DNA of 64,000 bases from Eubacterium sp. (lineage in GTDB: Bacteria > Bacillota > Clostridia > Lachnospirales > Lachnospiraceae). A model generated the notes under the pieces. That model was not told the DNA's origin. It ran no database searches and saw only the letters and a program-made list of their open reading frames with translations. How positions within the stretch are numbered: the stretch's first letter is position 1; every line of letters begins with the position of its first letter. The translations under genes and the position numbers were made by a program. Positions 27,401 to 34,947 of the stretch are shown piece by piece. The stretch spans positions 1 through 64,000 of the forward strand of contig JAFUVQ010000019.1 in assembly GCA_017477505.1 (NCBI GenBank), written 5' to 3'.

Positions 27401-28049
27401 GGATGAATTCAAATTAAAAGTTGACGGAATGGCTAAAGCTATAACGGATACAGGTGAATATCTTGGTAAGGATCCGAAGATGATCAAGAACCTGATGCCG
27501 AAGCTTATTGATGGCAGTTATATGAAGAATGTCAAGGTTGAACCGGCACCGGAGATAGGAGCGGCCAGGATTACTTCAGGTTTCCCGACTGAGACACGTA
27601 TGAAGATGGATTCCGCTAATATGGTATTTCTCAAGAATACGGATGCTGCACTTCAGCGTCTTAAGACACAGCATTACACAAACAAGAAGGATTTTGTAAT
27701 GGATTCGGCATATGCCATATTCGGGCAGATGTATCGTGCGGCCGGTGGAAGAATGCCGTTAGATGCGAAAACCGGAAAAGAAATAACTCTTGATAAGTAT
27801 ATGGAGATTCAGCTGAAAAACGGTATATTTGAAAAGTCTCTCAAATCAAAGAAAAACCCGAAAGAGTTTACCAGACCGGTAGATGTCGCAGCTTATGCAG
27901 AAAATCACGAGAAGATGGGGAGATTGATTCAGAAGAATATAAACGCTGCACTTGATAAAAAGGGAATCAAGAATAATAATAATACTGTTGTTCGTTCTAA
28001 TACAACCAGGACGGTCAGCAGTGGAAATACAAGTATTACCCAACTATAA
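24411..28049 (+). CDS. Large helical protein with N-terminal coiled coil
   Basis: A 1212-residue protein with no signal peptide. Residues 1-100 are a Lys/Arg/Glu-rich helix, about 100-145 are acidic, and 140-210 are Gln/Glu/Arg coiled coil (repeats of QQEE). The body to residue 1180 is helical. Near residue 805, ATGEYTLEDLMDPEK followed by a charged helix resembles a block I associate from memory with large uncharacterised Lachnospiraceae proteins. A weakly similar GASTMLTGEYDLQ occurs in the product at 14814. The C-terminal tail has VVRSNTTRTVSSGN, like the RSNT-type tails of 9854 and 19935. AAGGAGGTA gives a strong ribosome site. It is transcribed from the shared-motif promoter at 24304 and followed 15 nt later by the gene at 28065. 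Function is unknown. Confidence 0.64.
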   Translation: MKENDYSREEGQDILDQQDEEIRKANNQLNEIRKKNKKNVKGQKQTRQERDKKRLRIREETKKKNADGRARREKNRQEIRKKYEDKKKAKENQLNNLFSEFLDDENDLDNIIAPGQNDQYVFNQEEWDIVDEAPVDEAAEQRRREAEQKAWEEEEKQLRAEADQLVKDYQQEEQRRQQEEERRQQEEQHHQQEEQQRQQGRDEYEWHLNTFRADANEGFRSITKVYGPDGRLPRGLGYEHPEEYDDIQLEVPEGFSKELIAAIVIGAAMDRSRLNENLSEPVTDADPINDNRKHFLNSILKGDPNDKNFVPIMILAKKEAAQAIKEYKENGTDKSIKRYLRNFADYAAGNSSELDASKGIDTEEITTSQLGQMFCQKYVIDGKFKVEPNTHDTTKIQKLRLSSYSKQMDSLMSAQSSKLKLVNEAATLSVQQKEALAEEMILNSFISNIATKSRKDIPQKVADNQKQAFRNIGIDETSPDWNGTALKQDGKTALQAKKAANAYSRNQITEFEALTGAPTGINVIKGKYRDAIKNSDLYRNVVNANSKNAMLDALMAVEKESAKGFKEVFPDIEVTGYSVALNNGRKEKLSEELKEVRKATVDASLSEELTYNVNTYGLLSLNPQSVTNNARMIEEIYQTVKSNNYRGGSPNYDDMKNKLEELRNYTRDLARYNDTIGSRDAKKYQKLVKEFDDLSEKYLTEKTTVSGSYARNRVAGVKNARLKILASMPNIDHAVKTMQEDKLEEVIGDKFKNFDDFSSENQKNTYYGNKYRSVHSRTIPFGAKKYTLGRTAGISVAMLALAATGEYTLEDLMDPEKKKNEKAEMFDKVATAMKNSNRPENQKWIAEQIYKGQKATDKIFNEEMKYVDFSNPDVLKDKKMGMLCNLYEARFDAEQELTRECSDEYIAIARKENPNIRTKADIKVVESPLTDISKTINTMKTYAVKAVTEKNPDVLKDAVANLMACRPKIDAYLKLMNDTREEKGDNPVNEWFPEGTSDEFKLKVDGMAKAITDTGEYLGKDPKMIKNLMPKLIDGSYMKNVKVEPAPEIGAARITSGFPTETRMKMDSANMVFLKNTDAALQRLKTQHYTNKKDFVMDSAYAIFGQMYRAAGGRMPLDAKTGKEITLDKYMEIQLKNGIFEKSLKSKKNPKEFTRPVDVAAYAENHEKMGRLIQKNINAALDKKGIKNNNNTVVRSNTTRTVSSGNTSITQL

Positions 28050-28064
28050 GGAGGAAAAGGGGCA

Positions 28065-30974
28065 ATGAAAGAGAATGATATATTAGAAGTTAATGAAGAT
28101 TTTAGAGATGAATTTGTTGATCTGGGAAAAGCAGAGGGCTTTTCAGAGCCTGCGTCACAGATGGATATTATGACTTTTGCCAATAGCCTTGCAGTAATCG
28201 ACATGACATTTGGAGACGATATGAAAGCTCTCAAAGAGCATCAGGAAGGATTACTTGGATTGGCATATCAATTATATGAAGCTTATTCCAAAAGGGAAGA
28301 TCATAATATTGATCAGAGAACACCTTTTACTAAAAATGATATGAAACCGGTTAATAAAGAGGTAAAAAAATTAACGGATTTTATAGATAAGCATATAAAG
28401 GAAGACAAGTATCCACCTTCTTCTTATATGCATAGAACCAAGGTTGCTTATAGAAAGCATATGGAGATGGTGTTAAATGGGGATTTTAAGAAGATAAAAG
28501 AATTCTCAGGTTCAGACGCTGAATTGTATCATGCCTCTTTGAATGAATATCCCCAGCCACGATTTATGGATGATCCAAAAGGTGATTACAAGAATGATGT
28601 TGCCAGGTATGAGGCATATATGAAACAACATCCTTTCCTGGAGCAGTTTGAGGAAAAGTATCGCTATTATGAGGAAAACCTTCTTCCACATATAAAGGAT
28701 AAAGAGAGGGGACTTTTAAATAAGGATAAAGAAAAAGAGTTTAAAAAGGCTACCTATGACCATCTTCTTAAGATGCAGGGCTACTTTTCCGAATTGAAGA
28801 AAATAAACAATGATCCGGAAACCGGTAAGGTGGGACCTTTTGCCCAAAAACGCAGCCAGGATCAATGGATTAACGGCAGAACCGGCGGGGCTGCTGAAAA
28901 AACAATAAACAGAGAGCTTGATGCGCTGCGCCATGGATGGGCTCCGGATGATTTTAAGATGATCCATCAGCTTGATACACTCATGGAACATCTTGAAAGT
29001 GGACATAAGAAGAAAACACTGACCGATCAGGAATATGAGAAGGCAAGTATCCTGTATCAGACATTTAATAATACTTACATAACAAATAAAGAAGAAAGAA
29101 AGCAGGCACTGGATAGCCTCAAGCCTGTCTACGATCTTTTGCCTAAGGTTAAAAACCCGGCGTTCGGTTTTGAACCCGCTGAATGTAAGGCACTCTATAA
29201 TACTCAGAAGAAGGCTGATGTTTCTGTAGTTTTACTTGATCGCGGGGATCGTCTCCGTAGTGACATGATAAAGAATCTTGAGAGATTCTATAAGGGACTT
29301 TCGACGGGACACCGTGTGGGAACCCATACGGATAAGGGCGAAATGAGAGAACTGAAGGATAAAACTCTGGAAGTTATTGATATGCTCAGATCTGACAGAA
29401 GAGATATCTATACGACTCCGGAGTTCCAGGAGGCATTCCGCCAGCTTAAAGTGAAGTCTGATAATTATACAAAAGCCAAAAGAGCAAAGTTTGAGCGTGA
29501 GGTAAATGAATCTATAGATGAGAACCTTCAGCAATCAAATCCGGCTGAGTACAGAAGGTTAAAGAAAGCGGCAGCTAAAAGGATTGAGGAATGGCGTCCA
29601 ACTACCAGAATGGGTGAAACCAGATACAATACAGCTCTTGAGATGAATAAACTTTGCGCACAATATGAGCAAAGCCTTAAGGAGGAAAAGAATCCGGCAC
29701 AGCTTGAAAGTGAGAAGAATATCAGGGAGGCAGGACATAATATCATTCATATGGATGATATCACTTTTAACGGCACAAAGCCATATGATCAATACGTATC
29801 CCTGATGATGAATTTTTACGGGAAGAATCCTGCATATATACCTGAATTATCAACCGGGACTAAAAAGGCAGTTAAGACTGAAGAGTTTTTGGAAAAATGT
29901 CCTCCTGTAGTCTGTGATGGAGTTTCTGATAATGATTTTGCGGTTGTTGCATTTAATGCTGCATACAATGTTGATATGTTCGATGAGCAGCAGATATTAG
30001 AGCATTGGCCGATCAAGTCAAATGAAAACAGTTATAAGGATATGCTTCGTCGCAATAGAACAATGTATACAAATGATATCGGACAGTTTCTGCCTCGAGA
30101 TAACTCTATAAACCATCATGCTGAAATATTAATAAATCCTGCCAGAAATAAGGCGAAGGACGCCTTTGAAGCATATAAAAAAGGTGATAAGGAACCGTTG
30201 GCCAAAATTCTTGCAAACGGAATTAAGGAACTGACCTATGATATAATCCGTGTTGACAAAATTGAATCCAAGGATGGAGACTTTGCCAAATCAACGGAGA
30301 TGCTTTCCAAAAGTATGGAATTTGCCAGAAAGGATCCGGAGCTTTTCAGGAAAGTAGAGAATCAGATCGGTGAAGCTAATATGGAACATGTTAAGGATAT
30401 GCTTCGTCTCAAAGGAATGTTTGACAAAAGCATCGAGTCCGAAAGAAAACTTGAGCTTGCGGCAGAGAACAAAAAACCGCTTACCAAGAAAGAGAAGCAG
30501 GAGTGTATAGATAATATAGCTATGTATGACTGGGTTTCAGCTGTACATGAAAAGTTGAGACGAACGCAGTACGATATGAGCCAGGAATGTAAAAATGTTG
30601 ATAAAGAACTTGAAGAGCAGCTTCCGCTTATCTTTACGGGACAAAGAAAAGATATTACCGAAAATGATCTTCAGGCTAAGGATTTTAAAGTTAAAGCCAG
30701 AGTAGCAACCTCCATTCCGATGATCACAACAAATATCAGAACTCCTAAGGGATTTAATGCGCTTAAGAATCTTTCACGTCAATTGACCAAAGATATCTCA
30801 GCCGGCATGTCTGAGGCAGAGATACTTAAAGCAACCAAGAAACTCCATCAATCCAGAAAAGATGCTATTAACAAGAAATACTCTGAAGCGGCAGAAAAGA
30901 AGAGAGCACAGAACAAGAGAGAGATGGAACAAAGTAGAAAGAATAATGCTCCAAAATCAAAAGGCGGCATTTAA
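28065..30974 (+). CDS. Large helical protein, function unknown
   Basis: A 969-residue, mostly alpha-helical, highly charged protein without signal peptide or membrane helix. It carries several conserved-looking aromatic stretches (for example NEYPQPRFMDDPKGDYKND near residue 160 and KKAAAKRIEEWRPTTRMGE near 500). The last 60 residues are Lys/Arg/Gln-rich and end KNNAPKSKGGI. AGGAGG sits before the ATG, 15 nt downstream of the 24411 gene, and a strong terminator follows, so the two form one unit. It shares its general build with the other large cluster proteins, and co-regulation suggests a common process. No catalytic motif is visible to me and I do not recognise a family. Confidence 0.62.
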   Translation: MKENDILEVNEDFRDEFVDLGKAEGFSEPASQMDIMTFANSLAVIDMTFGDDMKALKEHQEGLLGLAYQLYEAYSKREDHNIDQRTPFTKNDMKPVNKEVKKLTDFIDKHIKEDKYPPSSYMHRTKVAYRKHMEMVLNGDFKKIKEFSGSDAELYHASLNEYPQPRFMDDPKGDYKNDVARYEAYMKQHPFLEQFEEKYRYYEENLLPHIKDKERGLLNKDKEKEFKKATYDHLLKMQGYFSELKKINNDPETGKVGPFAQKRSQDQWINGRTGGAAEKTINRELDALRHGWAPDDFKMIHQLDTLMEHLESGHKKKTLTDQEYEKASILYQTFNNTYITNKEERKQALDSLKPVYDLLPKVKNPAFGFEPAECKALYNTQKKADVSVVLLDRGDRLRSDMIKNLERFYKGLSTGHRVGTHTDKGEMRELKDKTLEVIDMLRSDRRDIYTTPEFQEAFRQLKVKSDNYTKAKRAKFEREVNESIDENLQQSNPAEYRRLKKAAAKRIEEWRPTTRMGETRYNTALEMNKLCAQYEQSLKEEKNPAQLESEKNIREAGHNIIHMDDITFNGTKPYDQYVSLMMNFYGKNPAYIPELSTGTKKAVKTEEFLEKCPPVVCDGVSDNDFAVVAFNAAYNVDMFDEQQILEHWPIKSNENSYKDMLRRNRTMYTNDIGQFLPRDNSINHHAEILINPARNKAKDAFEAYKKGDKEPLAKILANGIKELTYDIIRVDKIESKDGDFAKSTEMLSKSMEFARKDPELFRKVENQIGEANMEHVKDMLRLKGMFDKSIESERKLELAAENKKPLTKKEKQECIDNIAMYDWVSAVHEKLRRTQYDMSQECKNVDKELEEQLPLIFTGQRKDITENDLQAKDFKVKARVATSIPMITTNIRTPKGFNALKNLSRQLTKDISAGMSEAEILKATKKLHQSRKDAINKKYSEAAEKKRAQNKREMEQSRKNNAPKSKGGI

Positions 30975-30984
30975 TATGGAAAGA

Positions 30985-31025
30985 GGGCATGGATTTGCTG
31001 ATGCAAATCCATGCCCTGAATTTTT
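30985..31025 (+). terminator. Strong Rho-independent terminator
   Basis: GGGCATGGATTTGC and its exact complement form a 14-bp stem with a TGAT loop (30985-31016), followed by TGAATTTTTA. It closes the 24411-28065 unit. The convergent gene ending at 31056 could also use it in the opposite direction. Confidence 0.88.
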
Positions 31026-31055
31026 ATAGACCTGCGGCAGAACTCTGTGTATTGC

Positions 31056-32576
31056 TTACATTATTCCAAATACGTAGCTGACCGTTAGCATGACTGCGAT
31101 AAAAAGAATCATCAGTATTATATTTTTAATATGTTTTTTCCTCTCGGCATTGAGGTTGGCAATGAATTCTCTGATAAGCGCGTTACTGTAGAAGTACCAT
31201 TTGGTCGGAGCTCCTACGCCGGAAACTCTTATGCCCTGGGAATATGCGATGTGACCGCTTCGAAAGACATGATAATTTGTGGTTGAGAAGGCTAGATTTG
31301 TTGGTGTATTCTTGTCCGTGGAATCATTTGGAACAGTATTGATTCCTTGTTCAGCTTCGAATTTCTGTATGACCTCATATGAAAATTTCATATTCTCCCG
31401 GGTGTTTGTGGACTTATCCTCAAGGAGAATCCTGTCTTCGGGGATGCCGCGGCTAAGAAGGTAATTCTTTATGGACTGTGCTTCTGAAATTATCTCGTCG
31501 TCACCTTTTCCGCCGGAGGCAACGTAGTAGATGTCTTTGCCGCTGCTTTCTTTTTGCTGTTCGGCAAAACGGATGGCCCTGTCAGCCCGGCCTTTAAGAA
31601 GCGGGGTTGCGGTTCCGTCTTTAAGCATCGCGCAGCCGAGTATGATGATGTAGTCTTTGTTAAATGTAGGTATATGATTCTGTGCAACCTTCGTACAGAT
31701 ATAGGTTCCGGTCATCAGACATTCCAGATAAGTCAGTACAGCATAGATGGAATACTCAATGAAGAAAGTTATATGCATTCCTTCGTAAGAGTGAACATCA
31801 AATACATTGTCCAGAATGTCATATGTGTGATATCCCGTGATCGTCATTGCTACAAGGAACACCCCCAGCAGTATACCGAGCATGTTGGTGATACTACGTC
31901 CTTCATGCCTGATAAGCGAAATGTTACTGATGATAAGATATACAGCTAGAATGAAGATCAGAGGAAAGACCAGCATTGAAAAGGTTGTAAATACTCCTAT
32001 AATTTCCGAATAAAGCGAGAACAGCTGGGATTGCCAGTAACGCCGGGTTACAAAAAGACCGAAAAGCCATATGAGGAGGTTGAGACTGAGGAAGACGGCT
32101 ATGCCCACGTAATACATGAAACGATATGAATACATGGTGTCGCGGACAGTCTTCCATATCATTGCAATTATGTTGATCAGCATGATCGCTACAAGGATGG
32201 GAATCTCAATCCTGATGATGTCAATATGGTCTATGGTTCCGATAAATTCATTTTCATATATAAGAAACAGGCGGGAGATATTAAAAGTATTGCTGCAGAC
32301 CGGATTGTCAGCATTTTTTAATTCTACTGTCAGGGTTACATCGCCGCTTTTTTTTGCTTTTAGATCTATTCTGGTATAATCATCTTTTTTATTATAAGTG
32401 ATGCGGGTTATGTCAACCAATTCCGGATGATCGATTTTGATGGCAGAGATTTCATTTGATTTTAGTTCTCCGAATACAATCCATGAATGTCTGCCTCTTA
32501 TGAGAAAAATATTCAGTATAGTAAATGCGGCAAGCAGGACTAATATAATGCCGAATCTAATCAAGTATTTTTTCAT
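31056..32576 (-). CDS. Multi-pass membrane protein with DUF218 (SanA/YdcF-like) domain
   Basis: A 506-residue protein. Residues 1-30 form a first membrane helix. Residues 30-120 look like a small outside domain, about 125-290 contain several membrane segments, and a final helix lies near the C terminus. Between about residues 300 and 450 is a DUF218/YdcF-like domain: YIIILGCAMLKDGTATPLLKGRADRAI, then ASGGKG, SEAQ, LEDKSTNTREN and a late TTNYHVFRSG. These match the family's conserved acidic and His/Arg positions. Family members such as SanA and ElyC are linked to envelope integrity, but the biochemical reaction is poorly defined. The start ATG has CAGGAAA upstream. It is transcribed leftward, convergent with the cluster. 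Confidence 0.85.
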   Translation of the reverse strand: MKKYLIRFGIILVLLAAFTILNIFLIRGRHSWIVFGELKSNEISAIKIDHPELVDITRITYNKKDDYTRIDLKAKKSGDVTLTVELKNADNPVCSNTFNISRLFLIYENEFIGTIDHIDIIRIEIPILVAIMLINIIAMIWKTVRDTMYSYRFMYYVGIAVFLSLNLLIWLFGLFVTRRYWQSQLFSLYSEIIGVFTTFSMLVFPLIFILAVYLIISNISLIRHEGRSITNMLGILLGVFLVAMTITGYHTYDILDNVFDVHSYEGMHITFFIEYSIYAVLTYLECLMTGTYICTKVAQNHIPTFNKDYIIILGCAMLKDGTATPLLKGRADRAIRFAEQQKESSGKDIYYVASGGKGDDEIISEAQSIKNYLLSRGIPEDRILLEDKSTNTRENMKFSYEVIQKFEAEQGINTVPNDSTDKNTPTNLAFSTTNYHVFRSGHIAYSQGIRVSGVGAPTKWYFYSNALIREFIANLNAERKKHIKNIILMILFIAVMLTVSYVFGIM

Positions 32577-32623
32577 TTTAAATTTCCTGAAATTTTATAA
32601 TTTTTTTGAAAAAAACCGTATTT

Positions 32624-32658
32624 TTGTTACGCTTTTGTTGCTATCTATGGATTATAAT
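32624..32658 (+). promoter_or_regulatory. Shared-motif promoter, copy C
   Basis: TTGTTACGCTTTTGTTG at 32624-32640, 12 nt, then the consensus TATAAT at 32653-32658. The served start codon is at 32725. This copy lies outside the main cluster, so its gene may belong to the same regulon. Confidence 0.72.
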
Positions 32659-32724
32659 AAGAAAAAAAATACAAAGCAATACTATTTTAGATAGATTTAC
32701 AGTCTGAAGAAGGGAGGGCTGGTC

Positions 32725-33333
32725 ATGAATGCAACATTTGATATTTCAACATTTGAAAAAATATCTGACTATATACAGAATAATCAGATCATCTCACTGA
32801 TCATTGGATTAGCGATAGCGGGTGGAATCATATTCCTCGTAGCTAAGAGGCTCATGACTATGAGTGTGAGAATATTACTTGGAATACTGACAATTGTATT
32901 TACGCTTTTCATGGGACCGAAGCTCAATACCTTCATAATGAATAAGATGAATCAATACGGACTTCATGGAATTATGGAGCAGAAGCTGAGCCAGATAGTA
33001 GATGGTGACATCGAGACCAAGGTAAGACGCGAGTACGAGATGGAGACAGGCAGAAAGCTTACTGAGGACGACAGAGAACTCATCGAAAGGCTTAAGAGTG
33101 AAGCTTATGTAGTTAATCCGAATTTAAATGATGAGCTTAATATGATAGTAAATGCAGGAATGCCTCAGGGCTTTACAAATACCATACTCCTTAATATCGA
33201 GGATCATGGTACACCTGACATCGAAGCTGATAACTTTGCGGATTTCGCGGCAAAGTTCATGATACTCAGAATAACGACACTTATGTCATACTTTGCAGCG
33301 TTCTCGGTAGCTACCAAGTTATTTGGAGAGTAG
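32725..33333 (+). CDS. Small membrane protein of the shared-promoter regulon
   Basis: A 202-residue protein with two hydrophobic segments near residues 21-41 and 46-65, and a third near 180-197. Between them is a soluble helical region of about 110 residues (for example YEMETGRKLTEDDRELIERLKSE). No signal peptide cleavage site is obvious. AAGGGAGGG precedes the ATG. It stands alone, between the shared-motif promoter at 32624 and the bidirectional terminator at 33388. Sharing that promoter with the three cluster units is the main clue to function. It could be a membrane component used with those large proteins. No family is recognised. Confidence 0.66.
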   Translation: MNATFDISTFEKISDYIQNNQIISLIIGLAIAGGIIFLVAKRLMTMSVRILLGILTIVFTLFMGPKLNTFIMNKMNQYGLHGIMEQKLSQIVDGDIETKVRREYEMETGRKLTEDDRELIERLKSEAYVVNPNLNDELNMIVNAGMPQGFTNTILLNIEDHGTPDIEADNFADFAAKFMILRITTLMSYFAAFSVATKLFGE

Positions 33334-33387
33334 AGAGAAAATAATCCGGCTGAAATAATCCGGCAATAGTAAAGTGATTATATATTA

Positions 33388-33422
33388 AAACGGCGGGTGC
33401 AGAAATTGCATCCGCCGTTATT
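33388..33422. terminator. Bidirectional terminator between convergent genes
   Basis: AACGGCGGGTGCA pairs with TGCATCCGCCGTT (one G-U) around a 5-nt loop. A-rich sequence precedes and T-rich sequence follows, so it can serve both the gene at 32725 and the leftward gene ending at 33471. Confidence 0.82.
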
Positions 33423-33470
33423 CGATTGCACGTCATCTGACCCGGGGATTCAATGCCGGAAGTTCGACGA

Positions 33471-34709
33471 TTATATGACTATATCGTCGGGATCGATGGT
33501 GTTCTCCGGTTCAACATATTCAGGGTATTTGAAGCCGCCGGGGCTGGTGGTATCATATCTGAATACTTCACGCATTCTTGCATAATATGAGAAATATGTA
33601 TATCCGTGATCGTCATAACGCCATGCATAACCCCATGGATTTCCGGTAAAGGAAGTCATGCAGTCGGGGTTTGCTGCGCAGAATGCATCTATCTGTTCCT
33701 GTGAAACACCGTTGCCTATGCAGCAGAATCTTTCGAGATTCATGTCATTTGCAGGGCTGATGTCACGGATTTTTGTGCTGCTTATGTTAAGGTATTTCAC
33801 GGAAGTATTTCCGGAAACCAGGGAAAGATCGCTGACTGAGGTACAGTTGTTGAGTTCGAGCCATGTGAGATTCGGGCAGTTCATAAGCGGCGAGATATCG
33901 CTGACACTGGAACCCGAAAGTATTATGCATTCCAGTTTCGGCATTTCCGAAACAAATGATATATCACTGATTCCTTCATCATGACCAATATCCATATAGA
34001 CTGTCTCAGTGCAGTATTTAAGAGGTTCGGTCATTGAATCGTCTACACCGTGCGTCATACGTATAATCGTGTCATCCGTTAGCGCAGACTGGTTTCCTAC
34101 ATGGATTCTCCATACTACCTTTGTATCAGGAAATTCATCTCTTATTCCTGCCATGACAGCGTCATCTATTCCGCAGTCATCAAGAACAAAGAGCTCACAT
34201 TTTCTGAGAATGGATAAAGCCTGACGGATTTCATCCGCCCCGTCATTTCCTATGTCGTCTTTTACATATTTGACCACGGTGTCCTGAATTGACAGGCGCT
34301 TTCCGAAGAGGTCGAATCTGTAAATGAATTTAACCGCCGGGGCCGCATCGAGCAGCTGCCTGACATCATCGGGAGTAAACGAAGAACTGTCATTTCCTTT
34401 CATGAGATTGACCTTCTCGAGTGACGGCATCTGGTTCAAGGCTTCGATGATCTCCGGAATATCGTCGGAAGTGCATTCTGAGAGGTCCAGGGAAGTTGAG
34501 TCAAGACTGTATTCTTCTCCGTGAATCGTTGCTGAAGTAGGAGGTGCTTCTGTTGTAGGTTCCTCCGTAGTTATTTCACTGGTTGTCTCAATCTGCTCCG
34601 TCACATCCACATGATTGGAAGTTTCGGTGGTTCCAGGTCCGAAAGCGCAGCCGGAGGCTGCGAGTGTGATGGCGAGCGAGTATACTGCCAATAATCTCTT
34701 TTTTCTCAT
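33471..34709 (-). CDS. Lipoprotein with leucine-rich repeats
   Basis: About 412 residues from the ATG at 34709. An in-frame GTG at 34736 would add nine residues before what is otherwise a classic lipoprotein signal peptide. The signal peptide is MRKKRLLAVYSLAITLAASGC, with the lipobox LAASGC giving a lipidated cysteine. A Thr/Glu-rich linker follows (about residues 25-60). Leucine-rich-repeat units come next, such as LEKVNLMKG, LECIILSGSSVSDISPLMNCPNLTWLELNNC and VKYLNISSTKIRDISP. The C-terminal 80 residues carry aromatic-rich GYAWRYDDHGYTYFSYYA. The protein probably sits on the outer face of the membrane and binds other proteins or glycans. No enzyme motif is seen. Confidence 0.85.
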   Translation of the reverse strand: MRKKRLLAVYSLAITLAASGCAFGPGTTETSNHVDVTEQIETTSEITTEEPTTEAPPTSATIHGEEYSLDSTSLDLSECTSDDIPEIIEALNQMPSLEKVNLMKGNDSSSFTPDDVRQLLDAAPAVKFIYRFDLFGKRLSIQDTVVKYVKDDIGNDGADEIRQALSILRKCELFVLDDCGIDDAVMAGIRDEFPDTKVVWRIHVGNQSALTDDTIIRMTHGVDDSMTEPLKYCTETVYMDIGHDEGISDISFVSEMPKLECIILSGSSVSDISPLMNCPNLTWLELNNCTSVSDLSLVSGNTSVKYLNISSTKIRDISPANDMNLERFCCIGNGVSQEQIDAFCAANPDCMTSFTGNPWGYAWRYDDHGYTYFSYYARMREVFRYDTTSPGGFKYPEYVEPENTIDPDDIVI

Positions 34710-34867
34710 TTGTCTATTCTCTTTCTGTATAGTCACTAAAATAGTATGCTCATATGACTGAATTAAGTAGAATAATCCGGGTTCATAAATCGTTTTGATT
34801 TATAATACACAATTTCATTATAAATGAAAAGACAGTTATAGAAAACTGCACAAAATATACATTTCAT

Positions 34868-34896
34868 TTCACAAATAACGCAAGATATGATAAAAT
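34868..34896 (+). promoter_or_regulatory. Possible promoter with adjacent palindrome
   Basis: TTCACA, 17 nt, then TAAAAT, upstream of the gene at 34948. The perfect inverted repeat CTATGAG/CTCATAG with a 3-nt centre at 34905-34921 falls at the expected transcription start and could be an operator or a 5' hairpin. Confidence 0.45.
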
Positions 34897-34947
34897 TTTA
34901 TAGACTATGAGTCACTCATAGCAGTTTAAATGCAGGGTGGGGGAAAA

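Noticed and set aside
39-30974. Prophage or type VII secretion locus
   Set aside because: No terminase, capsid, portal, integrase, WXG100 protein or EccC/EssC-type ATPase is encoded.
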